Shown here: positions 40,303 through 50,487 of the stretch, piece after piece
Layout of the letters: each line of letters starts with the position of its first letter
How positions within the stretch are numbered: position 1 is the first letter of the stretch
From: CAILZL01 sp963791615
Lineage (GTDB): Bacteria; Pseudomonadota; Gammaproteobacteria; Steroidobacterales; Steroidobacteraceae
Length of the DNA: 64,000 nt
NCBI GenBank assembly: GCA_963791615.1
Contig: CAWBTE010000017.1
Span: forward strand, 1 to 64,000
Direction: 5' to 3'
The notes under the pieces: model-generated
Told to the model about the DNA's origin: nothing
Database searches by the model: none
What the model saw: the letters and a program-made list of their open reading frames with translations, nothing else
Translations under genes and position numbers: made by a program

Positions 40303-43300
40303 ATGAGATCTACTGTGTTGAGGGCGGCGGTGGCCGCAGCGTTGGCTTGCAACCTGGCTGCAATGGCGGCTCAGGCGCAAACGACTTCAACTGCCCAGCC
40401 GGCAGCTTCCGAGCTACGAGCTTGAAGAAATCACGATCACGGGTTCGCGCGTTATTACCAACGGCAATGATGCGCCGACGCCGGTGACGGTGATCACTCC
40501 GGAACAGGTGCTGGCGACCAAGCCCGCCAGTCTGTACGAAAACCTGACAGACATGCCGGTGTTCTCCGGCTCGCGCGGCGCCTCAAATGGTCCGGTGACC
40601 ACCAGCCCAAATGCCGCAGGTGGCAGTCAGCCCAATGGCGCCGTTTCTTCCCTCAACCTGCGCAACATGGGTGCCGCTGCGTACCCTGGTGCTGTTCGAT
40701 GGCAAGCGTGTGCCGCCCGTTTCTCCTGACGGTCTGGTGGATCCCAGCTCGCTGCCGCAGATGCTGATTCAGCGCGTCGATGTGGTGACCGGCGGTGTGT
40801 CTGCCGTGTACGGTTCGGACGCCATCACCGGCGTGGTCAACTTCGTCACCGATTCGAAGTTCAACGGCGTGAAGGCGCAGATGCAGTACGGCATGTCCCA
40901 GGAAGGTGATGCCGATTCCTGGCAGGCCGGTATTGCTGCAGGCACCGACCTGTTCGGTGGCCGCGGTCACATCCTCGGCAGCTTTCAGCGCACGGATAGC
41001 GATCCCCTGTATGACACCGAGCGGGACTGGGCCAGCAAACAGATGGGGCGTCTATGGCAATGGCACCACCGTGCCCTACCGTCTTCTGGCTGGCCAGACC
41101 ACAGCCAATGCGACCTTCGGTGGCAGCATTGCCTGCTGCCGGCGAACGGCGGTTCGGTGAATCCATGCCGAACTGTCCCGCGACCAGCCGAATGCGCGGC
41201 CTGACCTTCAAGCAGAACGGCGTGCTGAGTCCCTACGATGCCGGCGGGCCACGAGATGGCCTGACCCTGGCGACCGTCCAGAACGGGGGTGATGGCGCCT
41301 ACTTCGTGAATGTGGCCATGAAGTCCGCCCAGACTACGGATCAGTTCTTCGGCCGCTTTGACTACGATTTCACCGATAACGTACGTGCGTATGTTGCCGG
41401 TGCTTACAATTCGAACAAGGTGGAAGGCAACATCGGTACCCAGCGCACCTTCCCGCCTGGCGTGGACGTCAGCTCCTGCAATGCCTTCCTGACCGCGGCG
41501 GTACAGACACAGCTGGGCTGTGTCCGTGACGATCAGGCAGCATGAACCGAGCCGATTTTTCCGCTTCGAAAAGCAGATCGATTCACGCGACAATTACGGC
41601 ATTGGACAGAACAACCGGCTCAAGAGCGAAAACTACTTCGTACTGGCCGCACTGGAAGGCCAGTTTGGTGACGGCTACCGATGGGATGCGTCCTATACCC
41701 GCAGCAAAGCTGAGCTCGACGGTCTCGGGCCTGAACCAGAACCGTGAGCACATCTATGCGTCACTGGATGCGGTGCGCAATTCTGCCGGCCAGATCGTTT
41801 GCCGGATCACCATCACCAACCCGACGGTGCAGCCGGGATGCATCCCCATCAATGCGTTCGGTCCCACAGCGGCCTCAGAAGCAGCGGTCAGCTACTGGTT
41901 CGATACCATCACTCAGACAACGGAGAACACGCTGGATGGCCTGGCTGCCAGCCTGACCGGATCGCCGCTCAACAGCTGGGCTGGTCCGATCGACATGGCG
42001 CTGTCTGCCGAATTGCGCAAGCTGGAGATGTCACTGGACAGCGATTCGAGGCCCGACTGACTGGTTAACTGCACCGGTCATCCGCTTCGGACCGACATTG
42101 CACCTGCACTGCCAACGTTCCGGTGCATCCCAACACTTTTGCACCCATCTCTGGTGTGAATCAGACCATCATCGGAAGCGGCGTATGAAGTCAATCTGCC
42201 CTTGCTCAGGGATGCGTCGATATTCAGGGAACTGGATTTCAATGGCGCCGCACGTTACGCCGAGTACGACAATGATCCGAACAATGCTGCGGTAGTTGCG
42301 CGCAAGTTCGATGCGACCACCTGGAAGGCAGGTCTGACTTGGGATGTCAGCGATGCGGTGACCGTACGCTGGACGCGTTCGAAGGACTTCCGCGCGCCGA
42401 GCCTCTACGATCTGTACCTGCCGGTTGCGTTGGGCGCCACCACCAACATCACCGATTATCTGGTTGGCTACGCTAACGCCTCCGGCGAGACAGGGCACGG
42501 GTGGCAATCCGTTCCTCGAACCGGAAGTGGCGCATACCACGCACGCTGGGTGTCGTGTATCGGCCGACGCCGAACTTCAGCCTCTCGCTGGATGCTTACA
42601 AGATCAAGACTCCAGGACGTGATTTTTCAGCTGAATGGTGCCGCCGAGCTGGTGCAGAAGACCTGTTATGCCAGTGGCGGCGCTTCGCCGACCTGTCAGC
42701 TGCAGGAACGTCCGCTGGGCTTTACCAACACCACCGCTGCAAACGCCATGACGGCCTTCTACGTTCGCTCCGTCAACATCGCGCAGCAGGAGACCAGCGG
42801 TATCGATCTGGAGGCCAGCTTCAGAACAGCTCTGTTCGACAAGCCGCTGACCTTGCGTGCCCTGGTGACCTACCAGCCACACATCCTGTACTACATCCCC
42901 TTCGCGGCCAGACAGGATGCGGCCGGTGTGGCCTATCCACAGGTGGGCGGATTCCCGGCGCCGGTTGTAAAGGCGTCGCTGTTCGTGAACTACAAGATCA
43001 ACGACCAGTGGACCATCGATCTGTCCGAGCGTTATCGCAGCAAGCTGGACTTCTCGTCTGATCCGAGTGCACCCAATACGATCGGCCATACGTCTTCCGT
43101 GGCGTACACGAATATGACCGTGTCGTACAACGTGCCGACACCGCTACAGCAGGTGAACGTATTCCTGAACGTGCAGAACCTGTTCGACAAGGATCCGCCG
43201 CCAGCGGGCGGAATCAACAACAACTTCCCGGGCGCCTTCCCGAGCAACTATGCGGTGGGCGACGATGTGCTGGGACGTTACTTCACATTGGGTGTACGTA

Positions 43301-43311
43301 TCCGTATGTGA
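40303..43311 (+). pseudogene. TonB-dependent receptor, second copy, heavily frameshifted
   Basis: The start is clear: ATG 40303, MRSTVLRAAVAAALACNLAA, then MAAQAQTTSTAQPAAS. After that the homologue of the receptor at 29769 is scattered over all three frames. Breaks lie near 40415, 40675, 41040, 41140, 41530, 41730, 42180, 42500 and 42590, and an in-frame TGA follows 'DSDSRPD' at 42058. Pieces such as 'GSRVITNGNDAPTPVTVITPEQ', 'LIQRVDVVTGGVSAVYGSDAITGVVNFVTD' and 'DDVLGRYFTLGVRIRM' match the intact copy block by block. With about ten lesions it is a true pseudogene, not a single error. Its leader element is preserved. Confidence 0.9.
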
Positions 43312-43336
43312 TCACCATGTTCTGTAGTTGATATCA

Positions 43337-43370
43337 CCCCTCTCCCGGTTTTCCGGGAGAGGGGTTTTTC
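43337..43370 (+). terminator. Strong Rho-independent terminator
   Basis: CCCCTCTCCCGG-TTTT-CCGGGAGAGGGG forms a perfect 12-bp stem with a 4-nt loop, followed by TTTTTC. It ends the decayed receptor transcript 26 bp after its stop and insulates the esterase gene that starts at 43388. The esterase ribosome site and promoter must therefore lie very close, or transcription reads through. Confidence 0.9.
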
Positions 43371-43387
43371 TTTGGGGTGAATCATCC

Positions 43388-44959
43388 ATGAGTTTTGCAA
43401 CGCGATTCTTTCTCACGGCATTGTTATCGGTTACGTCCATACTCCACGCAGCCGCCGCTAATGCGCCGCGACCGCGAGTCACACTGGGCGCCGGCACGCT
43501 GGAGGGAACAGCGCCACAGGATTCACCGGGCGCAGTTTTCAAGGGCATTCCCTTCGCTCAACCACCAATCGGACCACTGCGGTGGCGTGAGCCTGTTCCG
43601 GTACAGGCATGGCAGGGGGTCAAGGATGCAGCATCATTCGGTCCAGCCTGTGCGCAGAACGGGCGTGGCGGTCCGGGCAGTGAGGACTGTCTGTATCTGA
43701 ATATCTGGACCCCGGAGTGGCCGCTGCGTTCCTCGTACCCCGTGATGCTGTGGATACATGGCGGCGCGAACGTTGTGGGTTCGGCGAACAATCCCGCCTT
43801 CGACGGCTCCGCGCTCGCCAGGCGCGGCATGGTGGTGGTGACGGTAAATCACCGGCTCGGCGTCATGGGTTTCATGGCCCATCCCGCGCTGTCTGCCGAA
43901 TCGGACCACCATTCGTCGGGGAACTATGCGCTACTCGATCAGATCATGGCGCTACGTTGGGTTCACGACAACATCGCCAGATTCGGTGGCAATCCCCGGC
44001 ATGTAACTCTGTTCGGTCAGTCTTCGGGCTCCTACGACGTTCTGTTGCTGATGACCTCGCCGCTGGCGAAGGGGTTGTTTGTCAATGCGATTGCGCAGAG
44101 CGGGCAATTTCTCTCCTATGACGGCTCCATGCCGAAAGCACGTGCCGAAGCGATCGGCACAAGCATCGCTGCCGAGCTGAAGGCGCCGGATGATGCAAGC
44201 GTGCTTTCATACCTGCGGGGACTGCCTGCTGATCAGGTGGTCGCAGCGGCGGCGAAATGGTTGCCCACCGATCTCGGCAGTGACACGGGTCTGCTCACCC
44301 ATGTCGATGGCTGGGTGCTGCCGGAGCTGCCCGCACGGGTGTTCGCGGCGGGACGGCAGATGGCGATTCCTCTGGTCGTGGGCAACAACGCGCGCGAGAT
44401 CACACCGCAGACTTCCGTTGATCAACTCAGGCAACAGATCGCGACGAAATACGGCGATCTGTCGCCAAAGGCGCTGGAAGTCTACGGGCTCGCTAACGGT
44501 GGCCAAGGCCATAGCGACCCGCTGCTCGGTGGCGCGGGCGCACAGTGGATGACCGACACCGTACAGCGCTGCGCGGCGAACATGGAGGCCAACTGGCATG
44601 CGGCGGCCAGGCACCCCACCTGGCAATACCAGTTTGAACGCTCGATTCCCGGACGAGAGGCCGCAGGCTCCTTCCACGGCGCGGAAGTTTCCTTTGTGTT
44701 CGGCACACTTGACCGGGCGGGACCCGATAAGCCTGCCTATACCGATGCCGACAACAAGGCATCGGAGCAGATGCAGGAATACTGGACCCGCTTCGCAAAA
44801 ACCGGCGACCCCAACGGCGGTGTACTGCCCCTCTGGCCACGCGCGGGCAGCGGTCGCTATCTGGCGTTCACGGCGGATGGGGCGGCAGCAAAGGAAAACC
44901 TGCAACCTGCTCCCTGCGGTGTGTTCCGCGAATGGACGTTGCGGCGGCTGTTGAAATAA
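43388..44959 (+). CDS. Exported type-B carboxylesterase
   Basis: A 523-residue protein from ATG 43388 with a Sec signal (FFLTALLSVTSILHAAAA). 'GIPFAQPPIGPLRWREP', 'SEDCLYLNIWTP' and 'PVMLWIHGGANVVGS' (oxyanion hole) are type-B marks. The nucleophile elbow is 'VTLFGQSSGSYDVLLLM', Ser about 212, with Gln and Ser in place of the usual Glu and Ala of GESAG. A late 'GSFHGAEVSFVFG' provides the catalytic His. Such enzymes cleave esters of aromatic or aliphatic acids. It follows the decayed receptor, so the pair may once have handled an esterified substrate taken up from outside. Confidence 0.9.
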   Translation: MSFATRFFLTALLSVTSILHAAAANAPRPRVTLGAGTLEGTAPQDSPGAVFKGIPFAQPPIGPLRWREPVPVQAWQGVKDAASFGPACAQNGRGGPGSEDCLYLNIWTPEWPLRSSYPVMLWIHGGANVVGSANNPAFDGSALARRGMVVVTVNHRLGVMGFMAHPALSAESDHHSSGNYALLDQIMALRWVHDNIARFGGNPRHVTLFGQSSGSYDVLLLMTSPLAKGLFVNAIAQSGQFLSYDGSMPKARAEAIGTSIAAELKAPDDASVLSYLRGLPADQVVAAAAKWLPTDLGSDTGLLTHVDGWVLPELPARVFAAGRQMAIPLVVGNNAREITPQTSVDQLRQQIATKYGDLSPKALEVYGLANGGQGHSDPLLGGAGAQWMTDTVQRCAANMEANWHAAARHPTWQYQFERSIPGREAAGSFHGAEVSFVFGTLDRAGPDKPAYTDADNKASEQMQEYWTRFAKTGDPNGGVLPLWPRAGSGRYLAFTADGAAAKENLQPAPCGVFREWTLRRLLK

Positions 44960-45041
44960 AGGGCGGTAGCCCTGCCTGCTTTCGACCATGAGCGGGGTTC
45001 TTATCCATTGATATGGCCCGCCTGCCTTTGCCGGAATAAAG

Positions 45042-45072
45042 GCATCGGGCCGGTTTAAAACCGGCCCCTACG
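45042..45072. repeat. Interspersed palindrome, 'GTAGGGG' family, single arm
   Basis: GGGCCGGTTTAAAACCGGCC followed by CCTACG is a perfect hairpin with the family's outer end CCCCTAC. It lies between the esterase gene and the Fur-controlled promoter of tonB. Confidence 0.7.
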
Positions 45073-45141
45073 AAAATCCCCCGTTACCTCCTGCCACCAT
45101 CAAACCAGCTGGGAACGAGAGCTATTCAGTCACAAACCATG

Positions 45142-45178
45142 TTGAGAATTATTCGCATTCAATAATAATTCTCATTAT
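45142..45178 (+). promoter_or_regulatory. Double Fur box
   Basis: TTGAGAATTATTCGCATTC and CAATAATAATTCTCATTAT lie side by side and match the Fur consensus (GATAATGATAATCATTATC pattern of ATTCTCATT / GAGAATTAT). They sit about 50 bp before the tonB start, where Fe-Fur would cover the promoter and repress the whole iron operon when iron is plentiful. Confidence 0.8.
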
Positions 45179-45226
45179 ACTTGCGCCAGAACAATCCTGG
45201 ATCACAGCGAATCGTCGCCACTATTT

Positions 45227-45901
45227 ATGCAGCCCGGTTCTTCGCACACGGCTTTTCACTACGGTTCCTACAACCGTGGACTGACCCGTGGCCAGTTAAG
45301 AGCGGTCGTGATTGGCATTGCGCTGTTACACGTCGCTGCCATCTGGGGCTTGCTGCAAATCAAAGCCGTTCGCGACGCCGTGGCCGCAGCGGCGCCGATG
45401 ATGTTTGAAATGGTTCGTGAACCCGCACCGGTTCCCCCTGCACCTCCGCCACAGTCAAAACCCATTCCCAAGGTTGTGCCGCCCACTCCGCTGATTGCTA
45501 CGCCGACGCCCTCGCCGTCCAGTTTTGTGGTGGAGCAACCCGAGCCTGAAACGCCCGAGCCTGCAGAACCCGTGGTGATGCAAGCCCCACCCGCACCGGC
45601 TGCTCCTCCCCCACCGCCAAAAATGATTCCGGCATCAGCGATTCAATACCGGGTGCAGCCGCAGATGGAATACCCGCGCGCTTCACGACCTTTTCGCGAA
45701 TCGGGCCGAGTCATTACCCGTGTTTATGTCGATGAGACAGGCATGCCCCGCACTGTGCAAATCGCCAAGTCGTCCGGCTTTCCGCGTCTGGATGAAGCCG
45801 GCATAAAAGCGGTGCAGAAAGCGCGCTTCAAGCCTTACACCGAGAACGGCCAGGCTAGTGCTGGCTGGGCACTGATTCCGCTGAATTTTGAACTGGAGTA
45901 A
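45227..45901 (+). CDS. tonB: TonB energy-transducing protein
   Basis: A 224-residue protein with one N-terminal helix (about 27-46, VVIGIALLHVAAIWGLLQIK), a Pro-rich periplasmic spacer (66-135, many Pro-Glu and Pro-Lys) and a C-terminal TonB domain. 'ASAIQYRVQPQMEYPRASRPFRESGRVITRVYVDETGMPRTVQIAKSSGFPRLDEAGIKAVQKARFKPY' is the usual 'YP..A....G.V.V.V.V...G.V' pattern. It links the proton-driven ExbB-ExbD motor to outer-membrane receptors. It is the first gene after the double Fur box, with exbB following at 5 bp. Confidence 0.9.
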   Translation: MQPGSSHTAFHYGSYNRGLTRGQLRAVVIGIALLHVAAIWGLLQIKAVRDAVAAAAPMMFEMVREPAPVPPAPPPQSKPIPKVVPPTPLIATPTPSPSSFVVEQPEPETPEPAEPVVMQAPPAPAAPPPPPKMIPASAIQYRVQPQMEYPRASRPFRESGRVITRVYVDETGMPRTVQIAKSSGFPRLDEAGIKAVQKARFKPYTENGQASAGWALIPLNFELE

Positions 45902-45906
45902 CAACC

Positions 45907-46659
45907 GTGAATGGTGAAGCTACGCAACTGGGCATGGGGCATTTCATTGGCCAGAGTGATGCCATCAGTAAAACCTTGCTGGCGATACTGATCCTGATGT
46001 CCATCGCGTCGTGGGCGATCATCGTGGTCAAGGGATTGACTGCGTTCTCGCGCCGTCGTCGCAGCGAGAGCTTCCTCACTTTTTTCTGGAACGCAACTTC
46101 GCTGGATGCAGTGAGCAACGAAATCAGCACACATGGTGCTCGCGATCCGTTTTCACACCTCACCAGCCATGCCATGCATGCACAGGCACATCATGCGAAA
46201 TACGGCGCAGCAAAACTGGAAGAAGCTGGCTCCTCCAGCGAGTTTGTAACCCGCACCATCAAGAAAGTACTCGACGAAGAAACCACCCAGATGGAGAGCG
46301 GTTTGACGCTTCTGGCCACCGTCGGCGCCACTGCTCCGTTCGTCGGTTTGTTCGGCACGGTATGGGGTGTTTATCACGCCTTGATCGCCATCGGCATGAG
46401 TGGCGCTGGCACATTGGACAAAGTGGCAGGCCCGGTAGGCGAAGCGCTGGTGATGACCGGCTTTGGTCTGGCGGTCGCGATCCCCGCAGTGATGGGCTAC
46501 AACTGGTTGACGCGTTCCAATCGCGTGATCCTGTCGCGGCTCGATGCGTTTGCCTATGAGTTGCACACCTTTGTGTCGATGGGCCAACCACTGAGCGTAG
46601 CGGTAGAGCCCGCTCAAAAAATCCGCTCAGTGCCCAATAACAAACCAAGCGTCGCCTGA
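45907..46659 (+). CDS. exbB: ExbB motor protein (MotA/TolQ/ExbB channel)
   Basis: A 250-residue inner-membrane protein starting at GTG 45907 after GGAG. It has three helices: about 23-43 (LLAILILMSIASWAIIVVKG), 135-160 and 175-198. 'LTLLATVGATAPFVGLFGTVWGVYHALIAIGMSG' and 'VAGPVGEALVMTGFGLAVAIPAVMGYNWL' are the conserved MotA/TolQ/ExbB core. With ExbD it forms the proton channel that energises TonB. The neighbours tonB and exbD confirm ExbB over TolQ. Confidence 0.95.
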   Translation: MNGEATQLGMGHFIGQSDAISKTLLAILILMSIASWAIIVVKGLTAFSRRRRSESFLTFFWNATSLDAVSNEISTHGARDPFSHLTSHAMHAQAHHAKYGAAKLEEAGSSSEFVTRTIKKVLDEETTQMESGLTLLATVGATAPFVGLFGTVWGVYHALIAIGMSGAGTLDKVAGPVGEALVMTGFGLAVAIPAVMGYNWLTRSNRVILSRLDAFAYELHTFVSMGQPLSVAVEPAQKIRSVPNNKPSVA

Positions 46660-46670
46660 GGCAGTAACAA

Positions 46671-47093
<423 letters not shown>

Positions 47094-47207
47094 TCGCTCA
47101 GGCCATAGTCGCTCCGGATCATCCATTTTCTGTATCCAGCAATTAGCCAAAGCGTTTACGTGACTAGCCAATGCTAATGAATCGTCAAAGCTAACAAGGA
47201 AACTCTC

Positions 47208-49475
47208 ATGTCACGTAAAACCAGACGCAATCGAAACGCCAATCCATCGATCACCCCGACAACCCAGCCGACCAGAAATTTTAACTTGTTACCACTGGGT
47301 GCATTGGCCGCAGGCTTCGGCTTGGCAATGCCGGCATGGTCGCAGACCGCTCCTGATACCAGTGCATCCGCCACCGAGACCACACTGGCCGAAGTGTCCC
47401 TCAAAACCAGGGTTGAATTTGAGGACAAGAAAAACGTGCAGGCCGTGACCTCCAGCATTGGCAAGGGCAATCAGGAGATTCGCGACATTCCGCAATCGCT
47501 GAATGTGGTGACGGAAAAACTGCTCGACGACCGCAAGGCCGACAGCCTCCAGGATGCGCTGCGCCTGACTGCTGGTGTCACGTTCTCGGCCGCTGAGAAT
47601 GGCACCCAGCCGGATACTTTCATTCGCGGCTTCTCGGTGGCGCAGGTCGGCGATCTGTTGATCGACGGCATGAAAGATCCTTCCCAGTACGAGCGCGATA
47701 CCTTCAACTACGACCGCATCGAAGTGCTGCGCGGATCTGCCTCGATGATCTTCGGCCGCGGCTCCACCGGCGGTGTCATCAATCAGGTTGCCAAGAAGCC
47801 GCTGCTGGCCGACATCAAGGAAGTGGTAGCCACCGTCGGCAGCGGCGACTACGGACGCATCACTGCCGATTTCAACATGCGCACCAGTGAACACACTGCC
47901 GTGCGTGTCAACGGCATGTACACCAAGGCCGATAACTTCGGCGCAGAAATCGACAAAAAAGGTCTGGCGCCTTCGTTCGCGTTTGGTGTCGGCACCAACC
48001 ACGAGTTCAACATCGGACTGTTTTATCTCAAAACCGATCTCGTGCCGAGAAACGGCCTTTCCTATGCGATCATCCAGCAGTTCCCGGATGCCGTTGATCC
48101 GAATGATTTCTATGGCGCGGCCAGCGACTATCACAACGGTGAAGCCAGGTACGGCACATTCCAGTACAAGCTGCACCTCGCCAACGGCGGGCAGCTCAAC
48201 ACACAGGTGCGCACCGGCACCTATGACCGCTCGCTGTGGCTGACCGTCGCCCGCACGCCAGCCAACGCCACTACCGTCAATAGCAGTACGGTACTCACTC
48301 GCGGTGGGCTGACGCCACGCAGCGATACGTACAAGGGCACCTACCTGCAGAGTGACTACAGCCAGAACATCGAATGGCTGGGCATGAAGCATGCCGTTCT
48401 GGCCGGCGTGGATGCTGCGCACGAATCTGCGGATCGCTATATCAACGATCCGACCAACGTCCTCGCCGGTACCCCCAACATTACCGTGGGCACGCGCGCC
48501 AACACCACCATCGGCACGCCCGATGACGGTTACTACTCGCGAATTGTCCCGAGATGGATCTACAGCAACGACTATGTGTCACGCAACGCGGGTATCTTCG
48601 TGCAGGATCTCGTGGAATTTGTGCCGCACTGGAAACTGCTGCTGGGGTTGCGCCACGACTATATCAAGGGTGAGTTCAACAACAGGAACGCCACCACCGG
48701 TGTCATCACCAGCGCCACACTGGAAGACTCGGTGCTGAGCCATCGCGCTGCCGTGCTATTCCAGCCCACGTCAACACTCTCCTTCCATCTGGGCTACGGC
48801 ACTTCATTCAACACCTCGGGTGACACCTACCAGTTCACTGGAATATTGGCCAACACGGCCAATACGCCGCCGGAAAAAAGCCGCAACATTGAACTCGGCG
48901 CCAAGGCCGACTGGTTCGATGGCAACCTGTCGACACGACTGGCGTTGTTCCGTACCGAGAAATACAACGAACGCACCACGGACGCCGATGTCTCCAGCGA
49001 GGCCTACCTGCTCTCTGGCAAGCGTCACTCTGCGGGCTGGGAACTGGAAGTGGCGGGACGGCCGCACGAAGACGTTGAGGTGTATCTGTCCTATGCGTTC
49101 ATTCCAACCTCGAGGATCGACAAGGCCGGCACCACCCAGCAGAACATCGTCGGCCAACCCTTCGGCTTGTTGCCAAAGAAGAGTGGTAGCTCATGGGTGA
49201 CTTATCAGGTGTCGTCGCCGTTGCGTGTGGGTGTCGGCGCCACCTGGTCATCCCGTAATTATGCGATCAACGGCACCGTGCCAACACGTGCCAATTACGT
49301 ACCGGGCTACGCGGTGGTCGATGCACTCGCGGAATACTTCTTCACGCCTGACCTGTTCGTGCAGCTCAACGGTAGCAACCTAACCGACAAGACTTACAGT
49401 TATGAGCTGTACCGTGGCCACACGATTCTGGGAATGGGCCGTAACTTCAAGTTCACTGTGGGTTACACCTTCTAG
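47208..49475 (+). CDS. TonB-dependent siderophore receptor (Fiu/catecholate type)
   Basis: A 755-residue outer-membrane receptor. A 46-residue leader includes the signal 'LLPLGALAAGFGLAMPAWSQ' after a basic N-terminus. The plug contains 'DIPQSLNVVTEKLLDDRKADSLQDALRLTAGVTFSAAENGTQPDTFIRGF', 'RIEVLRGSASMIFGRGSTGGVIN', the siderophore-receptor signature. The barrel ends 'GMGRNFKFTVGYTF' with terminal Phe, as required for BAM assembly. It most resembles Fiu/PiuA receptors for catecholates, which sit next to a PiuC hydroxylase exactly as here. The 114-bp gap from exbD has no clear Fur box, so it is probably in the same transcript. Confidence 0.9.
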   Translation: MSRKTRRNRNANPSITPTTQPTRNFNLLPLGALAAGFGLAMPAWSQTAPDTSASATETTLAEVSLKTRVEFEDKKNVQAVTSSIGKGNQEIRDIPQSLNVVTEKLLDDRKADSLQDALRLTAGVTFSAAENGTQPDTFIRGFSVAQVGDLLIDGMKDPSQYERDTFNYDRIEVLRGSASMIFGRGSTGGVINQVAKKPLLADIKEVVATVGSGDYGRITADFNMRTSEHTAVRVNGMYTKADNFGAEIDKKGLAPSFAFGVGTNHEFNIGLFYLKTDLVPRNGLSYAIIQQFPDAVDPNDFYGAASDYHNGEARYGTFQYKLHLANGGQLNTQVRTGTYDRSLWLTVARTPANATTVNSSTVLTRGGLTPRSDTYKGTYLQSDYSQNIEWLGMKHAVLAGVDAAHESADRYINDPTNVLAGTPNITVGTRANTTIGTPDDGYYSRIVPRWIYSNDYVSRNAGIFVQDLVEFVPHWKLLLGLRHDYIKGEFNNRNATTGVITSATLEDSVLSHRAAVLFQPTSTLSFHLGYGTSFNTSGDTYQFTGILANTANTPPEKSRNIELGAKADWFDGNLSTRLALFRTEKYNERTTDADVSSEAYLLSGKRHSAGWELEVAGRPHEDVEVYLSYAFIPTSRIDKAGTTQQNIVGQPFGLLPKKSGSSWVTYQVSSPLRVGVGATWSSRNYAINGTVPTRANYVPGYAVVDALAEYFFTPDLFVQLNGSNLTDKTYSYELYRGHTILGMGRNFKFTVGYTF

Positions 49476-49481
49476 GACATC

Positions 49482-50168
49482 ATGCTGTTACAGCTACGCA
49501 ATGTGCTCGCGCCCGACGAAATTCGTCGGGCGCGGGGAATTCTGGCCACCGCTCCCTGGGGCGATGGCCGCCTTACTGCGGGCGAACAATCCGCACTGGC
49601 CAAGAACAACACGCAACTGCCGGAAGAGTGCCGGGAATCGCAGGAAGTACAACAACTGGCGCTGCGTGGCTTGCAGCGACATCAGACTTTCTTCTCGGCT
49701 GCGTTGCCCAAACACATTTCGCCGCCGCTGTTCAATCGCTATGGCGGTGCAGCCAACAGTTTTGGTAATCATGTTGACAGCGCGGTGCGTTACCTGAGCA
49801 ATGGTGCTGGCAGAGTTCGGACTGATATTTCCTGCACGCTGTTTCTCGCCGATCCTGACGAATACGACGGCGGCGAACTGGTCATTGAAGACACTTATGG
49901 CGAACAGCGCGTCAAGTTTCCCGCTGGCGATGTGGTGCTGTACCCCGGCACCAGCGTGCACCGGGTGTTGCCGGTGACGCGCGGCTATCGCATCGGCGCG
50001 TACTTCTGGGTACAGAGCATGATCCGTAGCGACGAGCAACGACGGCTGTTGTTTGACATGGACCAGCACCTGATGAACCTGCGCACGCGCTACGGCGAAA
50101 CTGATTCCGCCATCGTCGGCCTGACCGGCACTTATCACAATCTGCTGCGTGCCTGGCTCGACGTATGA
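49482..50168 (+). CDS. piuC: PiuC/YbiX-type Fe(II)/2-oxoglutarate-dependent hydroxylase
   Basis: A 228-residue PKHD-type oxygenase. The iron triad is His97, Asp99 (GNHVDSAVR) and His160 (GTSVHRVLPV), and Arg170 (GYRIGAYFWVQS) would bind 2-oxoglutarate. 'DISCTLFLADPDEYDGGELVI' is the double-stranded beta-helix core. In Pseudomonas, PiuC accompanies the PiuA receptor and takes part in iron-siderophore (and siderophore-antibiotic) uptake by an unresolved mechanism. Only 6 bp separate it from the receptor stop, so they are co-expressed under Fur. Confidence 0.9.
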   Translation: MLLQLRNVLAPDEIRRARGILATAPWGDGRLTAGEQSALAKNNTQLPEECRESQEVQQLALRGLQRHQTFFSAALPKHISPPLFNRYGGAANSFGNHVDSAVRYLSNGAGRVRTDISCTLFLADPDEYDGGELVIEDTYGEQRVKFPAGDVVLYPGTSVHRVLPVTRGYRIGAYFWVQSMIRSDEQRRLLFDMDQHLMNLRTRYGETDSAIVGLTGTYHNLLRAWLDV

Positions 50169-50223
50169 CATCGAGCAGCGCCACTTACCAGAACGACCAG
50201 CAAACCTGCAAAGGAGAATCCAT

Positions 50224-50487
50224 ATGAAAACACTGACCCTGTTAACGCTGATCACACTGCCCATGGCCAGCGCGCTGGCCGACGGCAATTACAAATGCGA
50301 AGTACCCAAAGCCGAGATGCGCCCGCAGATGGAGCTGCAGAAAAAGCTCAAGGACGAAGGCTGGAAAATCCGCATGATTCAGACTGAGAACGGTTGCTAC
50401 GAAGTGTATGGCTTCGACGCCAACAAGAAGCGCGTCGAGGCTTTCTTTGACCCCAAGAGCTTCCGGCGTCTGGATGTCCAGCAATAA
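50224..50487 (+). CDS. Small periplasmic PepSY-domain protein
   Basis: An 87-residue protein from ATG 50224 after AAAGGAG. It has a short Sec signal (LTLITLPMASALA) and a PepSY-type domain, 'QMELQKKLKDEGWKIRMIQTENGCYEVYGFDANKKRVEAFFDPKSFRRL'. Proteins like this precede cytochrome b561 genes in many iron-uptake operons and may support ferric reduction. Its end overlaps the next gene by 14 bp. Confidence 0.85.
   Translation: MKTLTLLTLITLPMASALADGNYKCEVPKAEMRPQMELQKKLKDEGWKIRMIQTENGCYEVYGFDANKKRVEAFFDPKSFRRLDVQQ

Noticed and set aside
47289..48422. 377-codon minus-strand frame inside the siderophore receptor gene
   Set aside because: Antisense to a fully supported receptor gene and without any domain features.
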